Shown here one piece after another: positions 7,291 through 15,517 of a stretch of DNA of 29,806 nucleotides. Location of the stretch: the NCBI GenBank assembly GCA_902806015.1, contig CADCUZ010000108.1, positions 1-29,806 on the forward strand, given 5' to 3'. The position numbers and the translations under genes were made by a program. The notes beneath the pieces are model-generated. The model saw nothing but the letters and a program-made list of their open reading frames with translations, did not search any database and was not told where the DNA came from. Positions within the stretch are counted from its first letter, which is position 1. Every line of letters starts with the position of its first letter. Source of the DNA: an uncultured Rubrobacteraceae bacterium. GTDB taxonomy: Bacteria > Actinomycetota > Rubrobacteria > Rubrobacterales > Rubrobacteraceae.

Positions 7291-7339
7291 TAATCACCGC
7301 GGCGTAAGGCGGCATTGGCTCTGGAGGAGGGCAGACGGT

Positions 7340-8884
7340 TTGGGCGAACGGGAAGAGGGCGTCTCTAAAGCCGGGATCACGCGCAGAAGGTTCCTCGAGG
7401 TTGCGGCCGTTACGCTGGCGGGTGCCATCGGTGGTGGTGTCGGTTGCGAACCGGCGGGAGAGGTGCGGAAGGCCCACCCGCCCCGCCCGGAGGGGGGCGC
7501 GTGGGCCTTCCGCTCGCGCCCGGACCTACGCCCGCCCGCCGTCGGCGTCGCCCGGCGGGGGAACGGGACCGCCCCCGGCTACACCTTCGTCGCTCCCAAG
7601 AACGGCCCCGAGGAGACGGGCCCCGGGCAGCGCGGACCGATGATCGTGGACGACGAGGGGAACCCGGTGTGGTTCCGTCCCCTGGCGAACGAGGCCGAGG
7701 ACGCGATGGATTTCAAGGCGCAGCGCTACCGGGGGCGGTCCGTGCTCACCTGGTGGCAGGGGCCCCACACCACGTACGGTCGGGGCGAGTACACGATCCT
7801 CGACGGCTCCTACGGGGAGGTGGCCCGCGTGCGCGCGGGCCGCGGTTACCACGGGGACCTGCACGAGTTCCTCATCACCGAGCGAGGGACCGCGCTCATG
7901 ACCATATACGGACCCGTCCCCCACGACCTCTCTTCGGTCGGCGGCGCCGTGGACGGCGTGGCGGCGGACGGCATCGTTCAGGAGGTGGACATAGAGACCG
8001 GCGAGGTGCTCTTCGAGTGGCACAGCCTGGACCACGTCGGCATCCAAGAGTCGTACTACCGACCGCCAGACGACCCGGGCGAGCCCTTCGACTACTTCCA
8101 CATAAACTCCATCGAGGTCGACCACGACGAAAACCTCATAATCTCTGCCCGCAAGACCTCCGCGACCTACAAGATCGACCGCAAGGGCGGCGGGGTCGTC
8201 TGGCGGCTGGACGGCAAGAGGAGCGACTTTACGATGGGCGCGGGTACCAGAACCCGCTACCAGCACGACGCCCGCCGCCGGTCCGACGGGACGCTGAGCA
8301 TCTTCGACAACGGCGACGAGGAGACGTACGAGAGGTCCCGCGCCGTCGTGGTAGAGCTCGACGAGGGCTCCATGAGGGCCGAGCTGATGTTCGAGCGCGC
8401 CCATCCCGAGGGGCGGCTGTCCGTCACCCAGGGCAACGTGCAGACCCTCCCTAACGGCAACGCGTTCGTAGGTTGGGGCAGCGAGCCGTGCTTCTCCGAG
8501 TTCTCCGAGAGCGGCGAGCTGGTCTTCGACGCGAGCTTCCCCACCGGGGTGGAGTCCTACCGCGCGTTCCGTCTGCCGTGGGTCGGTCGGCCCAAAGACG
8601 TACCCGCCGTGGCCGCCGACCCCGGCCCCGCCCCAGGCGAGGTCACGCTCTACGCCAGCTGGAACGGCGCGACGGAGGTCGCCACTTGGGGCGTCCTCGC
8701 CGGGCCCGCCCCAGACCGGCTGAAAAGTTTGGGTTCCGTCCCGAGGAGCGGGTTCGAGACTGCCGCAGTGGCGCGCACCGAGGGAACCTACGTCGGCGTG
8801 GAGGCCATCGACCGTCGGGGCCGGACAATCGGCAGGTCCGCGGCGGTCCGGCCAGGGGAGCGGGCCGCCGGGCCCGCCTCTTGA
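7340..8884 (+). CDS. Tat-exported arylsulfotransferase (ASST)-family protein
   Basis: A 514-aa protein. The N-terminus has a twin-arginine signal (TRRRFLEVAAVTLAGAIGGG, about residues 14-33) and a Cys at 36 that could be lipidated, although the residue at -3 (Gly) is a poor lipobox. The mature part matches the Arylsulfotran_2 beta-propeller pattern: YHGDLHEFLIT, FDYFHINSIEVDHDENLI, TRYQHDARR, and GNVQTLPNGNAFVGWGSEP. The His residues in these motifs are candidates for the active site. Family enzymes move sulfate between phenolic compounds without PAPS, but for this subgroup activity is unproven. I chose TTG 7340 because GGAGGAGG lies 9 nt upstream; frames opening at GTG 7265 would put 25 odd residues before the signal. 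It depends on the Tat pathway, part of which is encoded at 3889. Confidence 0.85.
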   Translation: MGEREEGVSKAGITRRRFLEVAAVTLAGAIGGGVGCEPAGEVRKAHPPRPEGGAWAFRSRPDLRPPAVGVARRGNGTAPGYTFVAPKNGPEETGPGQRGPMIVDDEGNPVWFRPLANEAEDAMDFKAQRYRGRSVLTWWQGPHTTYGRGEYTILDGSYGEVARVRAGRGYHGDLHEFLITERGTALMTIYGPVPHDLSSVGGAVDGVAADGIVQEVDIETGEVLFEWHSLDHVGIQESYYRPPDDPGEPFDYFHINSIEVDHDENLIISARKTSATYKIDRKGGGVVWRLDGKRSDFTMGAGTRTRYQHDARRRSDGTLSIFDNGDEETYERSRAVVVELDEGSMRAELMFERAHPEGRLSVTQGNVQTLPNGNAFVGWGSEPCFSEFSESGELVFDASFPTGVESYRAFRLPWVGRPKDVPAVAADPGPAPGEVTLYASWNGATEVATWGVLAGPAPDRLKSLGSVPRSGFETAAVARTEGTYVGVEAIDRRGRTIGRSAAVRPGERAAGPAS

Positions 8885-8997
8885 CGGAACCTCCGCGGGA
8901 CCTTCAAGGAGGCATCCCGAGGACCGTATCCCTGCCCAAAAAGCGGCGCCAGCAGCCAGGGGACGACGGATCACGAATGCGAAATGAGCGCCGGACA

Positions 8998-9029
8998 AAA
9001 GCCCGCCGCCGCGCCGAAGTCCGGGCTTT
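8998..9029 (+). terminator. hairpin downstream of the sulfotransferase gene
   Basis: AAAGCCCG at 8998-9005 pairs with CGGGCTTT at 9022-9029 around a 16-nt loop. It lies about 115 bp past the stop codon. The following bases (CGTCTTGCC) are only weakly T-rich, so a terminator role is plausible but not strong. Confidence 0.35.
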
Positions 9030-9036
9030 CGTCTTG

Positions 9037-9081
9037 CCTGGGACCGGGGTACCGGCCTCCGCCCCATCACCCGGTCCCAGG
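9037..9081. repeat. perfect 12-bp inverted repeat
   Basis: CCTGGGACCGGG at 9037-9048 is the exact reverse complement of CCCGGTCCCAGG at 9070-9081, with 21 nt between. It sits about 80 bp before the recognisable part of the permease remnant and 8 bp after the preceding hairpin. It may be a second terminator stem or a relic end of a mobile element. Confidence 0.6.
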
Positions 9082-9159
9082 TCGGCTTCGTGGCAGGCCG
9101 CGGGGGCGGGCAGTGTGCCGGGCTCCTCGTGACCAAGTCTCCCCTGCGGCGAGGCGGGG

Positions 9160-10212
9160 CCCGGTTGGCTGGGGGCCGCAGGGCACCTCTGCGGTCCGCG
9201 CGGCGGCCCTCATACTGCTCGCCCTCGTCACCGCGTTTTTATCCGCGCTTTTGGAGAACGTGACGACCGTCATCCTGATGGTCCCGGCGACCTTTTTGAT
9301 CGCGGACGCCCTCGACACGTCGCCGATGCCGTTCCTGCTGGCGCAGGTGGTGTCCTCAATGCTGGCCTCAAACATCGGGGGCGCGGCCACTCTGACCGGG
9401 GACACGCCGAATATCCTGATCGGCAGCGCTGCGGACCTCTCCCTCGCGGACTTCGACGTGAACATGACGCCCATGGCCCTGATCTCGCTGCCTGTCGTCC
9501 TCGGCATCCTCTTCCTGATGTTCCGCAAGGACCTGACGGGCGGCGACGGCGCCGAAGGGGTCATAGCCAACATGGGCGCGGCGGGCAGCATCCGAGACGG
9601 TGTCCTGCCGCGCAATTCTCATTATCCTCGGCCTCGTGTTCCTAGCCTTCTTCCTGCAAGGGCGCTCCACCTCAAAGCCGCCTCGATAGCCCTTTTCGGC
9701 GCGGCGACCTTGATGCTCTACTTCGGCGTAAACGTCGAGGAAGTCTTGCGGGAGGTCGAGTGGCCCGCCCTCATCTTCTTTGTCGGCCTTTTCGCCCTCG
9801 TCGGGGGCCTGAAGATGACGGGCCTCGTCGGGAGCATAGGCGAGACGATCGCCGGGGGCGGCGGCGGCACCTCGGCGGTGACAGCCGTCATGGTAATCCT
9901 CGGCAGCGGCGTCGCGTCCGGCATCTTGGATAACATCTCCTTCACGGCGACCATGATCCCAGTGATACAGGACCTCGCGAAGGCCGAGGAACCCTCCGAA
10001 GCAGAGGTCCGCGCGCTCTGGGCGGTCGCTGGCCCTCGGCGCGGACTTCGGCGGCAACCTGACCCTTATCGGCGCCTCGGCAAACGTCGCCGCCGCCGAC
10101 ATGAGCGAGCGGGCGGAAGATCTCGTTCGTAAAGCGCGTAGTGACCGGGATCCCCGTAACCCTGACGCCCCTGGCGCTGGCGACCGCCTGCGTCGTTTCG
10201 AGGTACTTTTAG
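9160..10212 (+). pseudogene. frameshifted ArsB/NhaD-family permease
   Basis: The readable core (ALVTAFLSALLENVTTVILMVP, then ASNIGGAATLTGDTPNILIGSA) is the signature of the ArsB/NhaD ion transporter superfamily, covering arsenite or Na+/H+ exchange and anion transport. The first transmembrane helices are missing. Frame moves from 2 to 3 at about 9610 (IILGLVFLAFFLQG) and back at about 9660, then to 3 at about 10030 (GADFGGNLTLIGASANVAAAD) and to 1 at about 10115 (KISFVKRVVTGIPVTLTPLA), ending at TAG 10210-10212. At least four frame changes and a lost N-terminus make it non-functional unless sequencing error explains some of them. It stops 15 bp before the ktrB stop on the other strand. The 275 bp from 8885 hold only the hairpins listed and no gene. 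Confidence 0.8.
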
Positions 10213-10227
10213 CTGTCGGGGTGCCGC

Positions 10228-11550
10228 CTACCCTATCGCTATGTCCTCTTGCGGGTACTTGTAGCGCTGCGGCCTCTGGCGCGCGGTCATGGCGATGATA
10301 AACGTTATGGGACCCACGCGGCCGAGGAACATTATGACCGCTACGAGGATCTTCCCGAACGGGGAAAGTTGCGGTGTCACGTCCAAGGAGAGGCCGGTGG
10401 TGCCGAAGGCTGAGGTGATCTCGAAGAGGGCCGGCAGGAGCGCGAGGTCGTCGGAGACCATGATAGCTAGGGTCCCGACAACGATGAGGATCGTTGAAAG
10501 GGCGAGGACGGCAAGGGCCTTCGCGACCAGGGCCCTCGGCAGCTCGCGCCAGAAGAGCGTGATCCTGTCCTGCCCCCTGACCTGGGAGGCGACGATGAGG
10601 AAGACGAGCGCTACCGTGGTGACCTTGACGCCGCCGCCCGTGGAGGTCGGGGCCGTCCCGATGAACATGAGCAGCGCCTGCACCACCAGGGTTGGGTCGC
10701 GCATCTGTGCGTAGTCCACGGTGGCGAACCCGGCCGTCCGGGGCGTGATCCCCTGAAAAACGGACATGGCCGCCCGCGTGCTCGTGGGCTCCCCGCCGAG
10801 GGTGGCCGGGTTGCCCCACTCCATCAGGGCCACGCTCAGGACGCCGACCACGACGAGCACGCCGGAGGCGATCAGGACGAGCCTGGAGTGCACGGAGAGC
10901 CTCCGGTCGTCACCGTAACGGTAGAGATCCACGAGCACCGGGAACCCGAGCCCACCAAGCGTTATGACGGCGACGAGGGAGCCGACTATGACCCAGTCGC
11001 CGGCGTAGGACGCGAGGCCTTCTCCCGGCAGTATAGTGAACCCCGCGTTGCAGAAGGCCATAATGGAGTGGAAGACGCCCTGGAAGGCGCTCTCTCCGAC
11101 GCCCATGCCGCGCCGGAAGAACCCCGCGCCGAGCACCACGGCCCCGACGAGCTCCACGGCGAACGTGATGGCCGCTATCTGGCCGAGCAGGCGGAACGTG
11201 TTGCGCAGCGAGTCCACGTTGTCCATCTCCTCGCGCACCGCGAGCAGGCCTCGAAAGCCGACCCGCTGGCCGACGAGCAAGGCCCCGATGGTGGTCACCG
11301 TCATGATGCCCAACCCCCCAAGCTGCACCAGGAACATCATCACGACCTGCCCGAACGGGGTGAAGGTGGTGGCGATGATGACCGTCGAGAGCCCGGTCAC
11401 GCTCCCGCAACTGACCGAAACGAAGAACGCGTCGGCCCAGGAAATACCCGACTCCGTCGAGACGGGCAGCTTCAGGAGCAGGGTTCCGAGCGCCATCAGC
11501 GCCAGGAACCCGTAGACTATGATGCGCGGGGTGGATAGCCGCCGGGACAC
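10228..11550 (-). CDS. ktrB: KtrB/TrkH-type potassium uptake channel subunit
   Basis: A 440-aa integral membrane protein of the Trk/Ktr/HKT superfamily. It is made of four fused M1-P-M2 units whose pore loops are visible as SCGSVTGLS, FCNAGFTILPG, TPRTAGFATVD and FGTTGLSLD; the Gly in each forms the selectivity filter. An STGGGVKVTT segment lies in the intramembrane gating loop region. Length (about 440 aa, not 480 or more) favours KtrB over TrkH. Its regulatory partner KtrA (RCK domain) is not in this window. GTG start with GGAGAGGG just upstream. A TATACT box lies at 11586-11591, giving a leader of about 30 nt. It imports K+, probably Na+-coupled. Confidence 0.92.
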   Translation of the reverse strand: MSRRLSTPRIIVYGFLALMALGTLLLKLPVSTESGISWADAFFVSVSCGSVTGLSTVIIATTFTPFGQVVMMFLVQLGGLGIMTVTTIGALLVGQRVGFRGLLAVREEMDNVDSLRNTFRLLGQIAAITFAVELVGAVVLGAGFFRRGMGVGESAFQGVFHSIMAFCNAGFTILPGEGLASYAGDWVIVGSLVAVITLGGLGFPVLVDLYRYGDDRRLSVHSRLVLIASGVLVVVGVLSVALMEWGNPATLGGEPTSTRAAMSVFQGITPRTAGFATVDYAQMRDPTLVVQALLMFIGTAPTSTGGGVKVTTVALVFLIVASQVRGQDRITLFWRELPRALVAKALAVLALSTILIVVGTLAIMVSDDLALLPALFEITSAFGTTGLSLDVTPQLSPFGKILVAVIMFLGRVGPITFIIAMTARQRPQRYKYPQEDIAIG

Positions 11551-11585
11551 TGCCCTCTCCGAGGTCGCTGTTTCAGAATCCCGGC

Positions 11586-11591
11586 AGTATA
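11586..11591 (-). promoter_or_regulatory. -10 box of ktrB
   Basis: TATACT on the minus strand lies 35 nt upstream of the GTG, which in this case has a Shine-Dalgarno. It shares a 105-bp divergent region with moaA. Confidence 0.45.
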
Positions 11592-11642
11592 ACCGCGCGG
11601 GGGCGGGGGTTCGGCCGGCCCGGCAGCATCTTTGAAAAGAGA

Positions 11643-11648
11643 TACAAT
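11643..11648 (+). promoter_or_regulatory. -10 box of moaA, probable leaderless start
   Basis: TACAAT is followed by 7 nt and then the ATG at 11656. No Shine-Dalgarno precedes that ATG. An upstream in-frame TTG at 11632 would put the -10 box inside the coding region. Confidence 0.5.
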
Positions 11649-11655
11649 CGGCAGC

Positions 11656-12669
11656 ATGGAGAGCCCGGCGGAGAGGAAGTCTTTGACGCAGCTAACGGAC
11701 AGCTACGAGCGCAAGATGGATTATCTGCGCATCTCCGTGACGGATCGCTGCAACTTCCGCTGCCAGTACTGCATGCCCGAGGACATAAGGTTCCAGGACA
11801 AGAGCCACATCCTCACCCTCGAAGAGATGCTCACGTTCGCCGAAGCCTGCCTGCAGGTCGGCGTCAACAAGGTACGCGTGACCGGCGGCGAGCCGCTCGT
11901 GCGCCGGGGCGTCGTGAAGTTCGTCCGCTGGCTAAAAGAACTCGGCTTCGAGGAAGTCACCATGACGAGCAACGGCTACCTCTTGGAGGAAAACCTCGAC
12001 GGGCTCGTCGAGGCCGGCCTCGACAGGATCAACATCTCGCTGGACACCCTCCAGCCCGAGAAGTTCCAATTCATCACCCGCCGGAACCACTTCGAGAAGG
12101 TCTGGCGCTCCCTGATGGCCGCGCTCGAAACGCCGCTCTCGCCGGTAAAGATCAACGCCGTCGCCATGCGCGGCGTCAACGACGACGAGATCTCCGCCAT
12201 GGCGAAACTGACCCTGAGGTACCCCATGCACGTCCGCTTCATAGAGCTCATGCCCCTAAACGGCGACACCGACGGCTCCCGCTTTCGCAAGCTCTTCGTC
12301 TCCGGGAAGGAGATCCTGGACAGGGCCCAGGAGGAACTCGGCGACCTCAAACCCGTCGAGAAAGACGACCCCGCGGCCCCGGCCGACGAGTACAAATTCG
12401 ACGGCGCCATGGGCACCTTCGGCGTCATAACCCCGGTTTCGGAGCCCTTCTGCGCCCGCTGCAGCCGCCTCAGGCTCACCGCGGACGGCAAGATCCACCC
12501 CTGCTTGCTTACGGATCTCGACGTCCCCGTGAAGGACGCCATCCGCTCCGAAGACCCGATCCCGGCCATCCATAAGGTCTTGTGGGAGACCGCAAGGGTC
12601 AAACCGGCCGCCGGCCTCACCCTCCCCGAGGAGTCCCGCAACCGCACCATGAGCCAGATCGGCGGCTGA
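11656..12669 (+). CDS. moaA: GTP 3',8-cyclase, molybdenum cofactor biosynthesis
   Basis: A 337-aa radical SAM enzyme. It converts GTP to 3',8-cH2-GTP, the first step of molybdopterin synthesis. The N-terminal cluster motif CNFRCQYC (Cys 32, 36, 39) binds the SAM-cleaving [4Fe-4S]. The C-terminal cluster ligands appear as CARCSRLRLTADGKIHPC. The protein ends in the GlyGly tail (SQIGG) needed for catalysis in this family. VTGGEPLVRR and NISLDTL are other MoaA marks. The ATG start has a -10 box 7 nt upstream, so the mRNA is probably leaderless. No other moa, moe or mob gene is in the window; MoaC, which acts next, must lie elsewhere. Confidence 0.96.
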   Translation: MESPAERKSLTQLTDSYERKMDYLRISVTDRCNFRCQYCMPEDIRFQDKSHILTLEEMLTFAEACLQVGVNKVRVTGGEPLVRRGVVKFVRWLKELGFEEVTMTSNGYLLEENLDGLVEAGLDRINISLDTLQPEKFQFITRRNHFEKVWRSLMAALETPLSPVKINAVAMRGVNDDEISAMAKLTLRYPMHVRFIELMPLNGDTDGSRFRKLFVSGKEILDRAQEELGDLKPVEKDDPAAPADEYKFDGAMGTFGVITPVSEPFCARCSRLRLTADGKIHPCLLTDLDVPVKDAIRSEDPIPAIHKVLWETARVKPAAGLTLPEESRNRTMSQIGG

Positions 12670-12826
12670 GACAGCACCCCAGCTTCCCCGGCCTGCCAAA
12701 CCTTTGCTTGCCGAATCTTCGGTACCAGAGCGCCACGACCTGCGGGCTTCGGTCACGCCGTAGAAGGGATGTCTAGCGCGGCAAAGCTCTCACGCTTTAC
12801 ATGCTACGCCTAAGACGGGTCTCGCC

Positions 12827-13165
12827 CTAATCGGGTTCTATGGTGGAGATGAGGCCCTCGTTGTTTAGGCTCTCCATGTAGAGCTCGGCCAGTTCCTTGT
12901 GGCACTTGGTGGCGACGGCCTTGCCGTTGGTGTGCGCTTCTAGCATGATGGAGACGGCCTGGCGGGTGGACATGCGCGGGATGACCTTCCGTAGCGTGGC
13001 GACCACGTGTTCCATCGGGGTAAAGTCGTCGTTGTGCAGGATCACCTTGTACGGCGGCTCCTGCGTGACGCGGCGCTCTATCTTTATCCCGGGCTTCGTC
13101 TCGGTCGAAGAGGCGGTGGGCCTCGTCGGTGCGCTATGCGACGTCTCTGCTTCCCGCACTATCAT
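12827..13165 (-). CDS. clpS: ATP-dependent Clp protease adaptor ClpS
   Basis: A 112-aa adaptor. After a flexible, Thr/Ser/Pro-rich N-terminal extension (about 35 residues) comes the ClpS core: PPYKVILHNDDFTPMEHVV, MLEAHTNGKAVATKCHKELAE, and GLISTIEPD. The HNDD(F/Y)T(P)M region forms the N-degron pocket. ClpS delivers N-end-rule substrates to ClpA or ClpC, acting in the cytoplasm. ATG 13165 and GTG 13159 are both possible; GGAG sits 6 nt before the GTG, so the shorter form is slightly favoured. It follows acuC on the same strand after 70 bp. No clp ATPase or protease gene is present here. Confidence 0.9.
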   Translation of the reverse strand: MIVREAETSHSAPTRPTASSTETKPGIKIERRVTQEPPYKVILHNDDFTPMEHVVATLRKVIPRMSTRQAVSIMLEAHTNGKAVATKCHKELAELYMESLNNEGLISTIEPD

Positions 13166-13235
13166 CTCCGGTTCGCCGTATCGATCACCCCGCCAAAATA
13201 CCGCGACATCGCCGGATTCGCAACCCAGCCGCCCC

Positions 13236-14396
13236 CTACCGGATGAGCGGCATGACCTTCTCGAGCACCCGCTCGGCCGTGCGCTTGTTGCCCTCGGAGA
13301 CCTCTTGCGCCCGCGGCCCGGACGGGTAATCGGACGGGTCGTCGCGCATGAGGCGGGGCAGCAGAACGGGGCTCTTCTCCCCCCACCTCGCGAGCCAGCT
13401 CTCGGGCAGTTCGTCCGGCAGTTTCTGGTGGGAGACGGTGGACCACAGGGCCGCCCAGGCCCGCGGGACGACGCGCCAGATGTCGTAGCCCCCGCCGCCA
13501 GTGGCGACCCAACGCCCTTTGCAAAGCTCGTGGGCGAGGTCGTGCACCCTGCGCGGGACGCGCTCGTAGAGGCGGGTCGTGGCCGAGAGGTGGGTCAGGG
13601 GGTCGAGCTTGTGGGCGTCGCAGCCGTTCTGGGAGAGGATCAGGTCAGGTCGGAAGGCGCGCAAGGCCTCCGGCACGACGGCCTCGAAGGTGGAGAGGAA
13701 CGAATCGTCGTCCGTGAAAGGCTGGAGGGGTACGTTCACGGCGTAGCCTACCCCTTCGCCGCGACCCTTCTCGTCCACCCCGCCGGTCCCGGGAAAGAGG
13801 TAGCGTCCCGACTCGTGCAGGGAGACGGTCAGGACGTCGGGGTCTTCGTAGAACATCCACTGCACCCCGTCGCCGTGGTGGGCGTCGGTGTCCACGTACG
13901 CTATGCGGATGCCGGGGTGTTCCTCTTTGAGGCGCGCGATGGCGACGCCGGCGTCGTTGTACACGCAGAAGCCGCTGGCCCGCGCGCGGAGCGCGTGGTG
14001 GAGGCCGCCCGAGACGCACAGGGCGTGGGTCGTCCCGCCGCCCATCACGAGCCGGCAGGCCTCCACGACCCCGCCGACCACGCGGGCGCAGGCGGCGTGC
14101 ATGTTTGGGAAGAGGGGATTGTCCTCGGTGCCGAGGCCGTAGTCCAGAAGGTCGGAGAGGTGCGCCGCCCCCCTCCCGGCCCTCTGAACCATGCGCACGA
14201 AGGTGAGGGTGTGGACGGTCGTGAGGTCTTCGTCGGTCGCGGGTTGGGAGGAGGTGAGCGGGTAGCCCTCGAGGAGGCCGAAACCCTCGCAGAGCTCCAG
14301 GGTCAGGCGCAGGCGCAAGGGGTTGAAGGGATGTTTCCCGCCGAAGCCGTAGGACTCCAGGGCGGTGTCGTGGACAAAGGCGGCGTTGCCGGTCAC
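13236..14396 (-). CDS. acuC: AcuC-type histone deacetylase-family protein
   Basis: A 386-aa zinc-dependent deacetylase of the arginase/deacetylase fold. Catalytic features are intact: His pair in GGLHHA (residues 133-134), zinc ligands in DTDAHHGDG (Asp 171, His 173) and a third Asp in SQNGCDAHKLDPL. In Bacillus, AcuC removes the acetyl group from acetyl-CoA synthetase lysine and so reactivates it; here that role is inferred. The start is GTG 14396, whose GTGA overlaps the stop of acuB, so the two are translationally coupled. The frame stays open far upstream, but that extension lies inside acuB and is low-complexity. No acuA or acs gene is nearby. Confidence 0.92.
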   Translation of the reverse strand: MTGNAAFVHDTALESYGFGGKHPFNPLRLRLTLELCEGFGLLEGYPLTSSQPATDEDLTTVHTLTFVRMVQRAGRGAAHLSDLLDYGLGTEDNPLFPNMHAACARVVGGVVEACRLVMGGGTTHALCVSGGLHHALRARASGFCVYNDAGVAIARLKEEHPGIRIAYVDTDAHHGDGVQWMFYEDPDVLTVSLHESGRYLFPGTGGVDEKGRGEGVGYAVNVPLQPFTDDDSFLSTFEAVVPEALRAFRPDLILSQNGCDAHKLDPLTHLSATTRLYERVPRRVHDLAHELCKGRWVATGGGGYDIWRVVPRAWAALWSTVSHQKLPDELPESWLARWGEKSPVLLPRLMRDDPSDYPSGPRAQEVSEGNKRTAERVLEKVMPLIR

Positions 14397-15010
14397 GGCC
14401 GGGGCGGCCAGAGCACCCGGTAACCGGCCTTCTCCAGCACTTCGGCGGCCTCCGCGGGGTTTATGGTGTCCACGCGGAAGACGGCGACGCGGGCCGGGGG
14501 CGAGCCCCCCTGGCGGGGTCCCGTCACGACGCTCACGATGTTTATGCCGAGCTCCCCGATCAGGCCCGCCACGCCCGCTAGAGTTCCCGGACGGTCGGGT
14601 ACGACGACCTCCATCCGGCTCCCCGGCTCGTGCGCGCCGAGCAGGAAGACCAGGGACTCCATAACGTCCGAGGAGGTGAGGATGCCGACCAGCCCGTCCT
14701 CCTCGAGGACGGGGAGGCAGTTGATCCTCCTCTCCCTCATCGCGTTCGCCGCGCCGTCTATGGGGTCGTCTGGCCTGGCGGTCACCACGTCCCGGGCCAT
14801 GACTTCGCCGACCCGGATCTCCGCGAGCGCCGCCGCCCGCGCCGGGTCCCCGAGCGCCGGCGTCGCCGAGCGCAGGTCCCTGTCCGAGACGATCCCAACG
14901 AGGCGGCCGTCCTCCACAACCGGCAAATGCCGGATGCGTCTCTGGCGGCACAGGGCGAGCGCCTCCCCCGCCGTCTCCTCCGGCGAGAGCGTTGCCACCT
15001 CGCGGGCCAT
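14393..15010 (-). CDS. acuB: AcuB-like protein, two CBS domains plus ACT domain
   Basis: A 205-aa protein. CBS 1 covers about residues 1-55 (RIRHLPVVEDGRLVGIVSDRDL). CBS 2 covers 70-125 (VGEVMARDVVTARPDDPI, then INCLPVLEEDGLVGILTSSDV). An ACT domain covers 133-205 (VVPDRPGTLAGVAGLIGELGINIVSV). This order is that of AcuB, a presumed adenylate-sensing regulator of the AcuC system. ATG 15010 has AGGAG 5 nt upstream. The gene is first of the acuB-acuC pair, with a TACAAT box about 45 bp upstream. Ligand and partner are unproven. Cytoplasmic. Confidence 0.88.
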   Translation of the reverse strand: MAREVATLSPEETAGEALALCRQRRIRHLPVVEDGRLVGIVSDRDLRSATPALGDPARAAALAEIRVGEVMARDVVTARPDDPIDGAANAMRERRINCLPVLEEDGLVGILTSSDVMESLVFLLGAHEPGSRMEVVVPDRPGTLAGVAGLIGELGINIVSVVTGPRQGGSPPARVAVFRVDTINPAEAAEVLEKAGYRVLWPPRP

Positions 15011-15054
15011 AGAATCTCCTACAAGAAGCACCCCGACCTCCTTCCCTCCCCCGG

Positions 15055-15103
15055 ATTGTATAGCAGCCCCCCGCCCCGGGTAAGCCGCCGGAGCTGGTAT
15101 AAA
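15055..15103. promoter_or_regulatory. divergent promoters of acuB and the 15110 gene
   Basis: On the minus strand TACAAT (complement of 15055-15060) serves acuB with a leader of about 38 nt. On the plus strand TATAAA at 15098-15103 lies 6 nt before ATG 15110, giving a leaderless message. Only 37 bp separate the two boxes, so the polymerases would compete for the site. Confidence 0.5.
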
Positions 15104-15109
15104 AACGCC

Positions 15110-15484
15110 ATGGCTGAGCACCTCAACGAGCTCTTGGCGGACAAGGCCACCCTCCTCGTTACGGAGAATTTCACCGGCATCGGCGCGGAGTGGTGGTGGG
15201 AGCGTCGCGTGGGCGGCGGCATCGAGATCTGCCAGGAGCTCGATCCGCGGGCCATGGGCCGCGAGGTCTCCGTGAAGACGGGCCGCGAAACCTGGGAGGT
15301 GCGCCGGATCCTCGACCGGGAGCTCGGGCTGGAAGGCGACGAGCCCGTCGTGCTGACCTTCGAGATAGCGGGCGAGGTCACCGTCGCGGAGGCGGCCAGG
15401 GTGCTCCAAGAGAGGTCTTCAAGGCCCGAGGGCCTCGCCGCCGCGCTTTACTCGCAGGTCGAAGAGTCCCTCAATAACGGGTAG
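15110..15484 (+). CDS. unrecognised 124-aa protein
   Basis: The protein opens MAEHLNELLADKATLLVTENF, has a Trp-rich turn (GAEWWWERRVGGG) and ends in two probable helices (VAEAARVLQERSSRPEGLAAAL). No signal peptide or membrane helix. No family recognised; it looks like a compact alpha/beta cytoplasmic protein. ATG 15110 is chosen because the TATAAA box is 6 nt upstream and there is no Shine-Dalgarno. It is divergent from acuB and convergent with the rhodanese gene. Codon bias is typical of the window. Confidence 0.75.
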   Translation: MAEHLNELLADKATLLVTENFTGIGAEWWWERRVGGGIEICQELDPRAMGREVSVKTGRETWEVRRILDRELGLEGDEPVVLTFEIAGEVTVAEAARVLQERSSRPEGLAAALYSQVEESLNNG

Positions 15485-15485
15485 T

Positions 15486-15511
15486 CGCCGGACCGCCACA
15501 GGCGACCGGCG
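15486..15511. terminator. weak hairpin between convergent genes
   Basis: CGCCGG at 15486-15491 pairs with CCGGCG at 15506-15511, directly after the stop of the 15110 gene and just before the rhodanese stop. The stem is six GC pairs without a T-tract, so this is a tentative bidirectional terminator. Confidence 0.25.
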
Positions 15512-15517
15512 GCGGGC

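Noticed and set aside
7526..9136. 536-codon minus-strand frame
   Set aside because: Antisense to the arylsulfotransferase-like gene. It shows no recognisable motif, and the sense strand carries clear family motifs and a Tat signal.
9368..10819. 483-codon minus-strand frame covering the permease remnant and part of ktrB
   Set aside because: It runs antisense to the permease motifs and out of frame with the clear KtrB pore loops.
14397..14951. N-terminal extension of acuC
   Set aside because: The frame is open but lies inside acuB and is low-complexity; the AcuC homology begins after GTG 14396.
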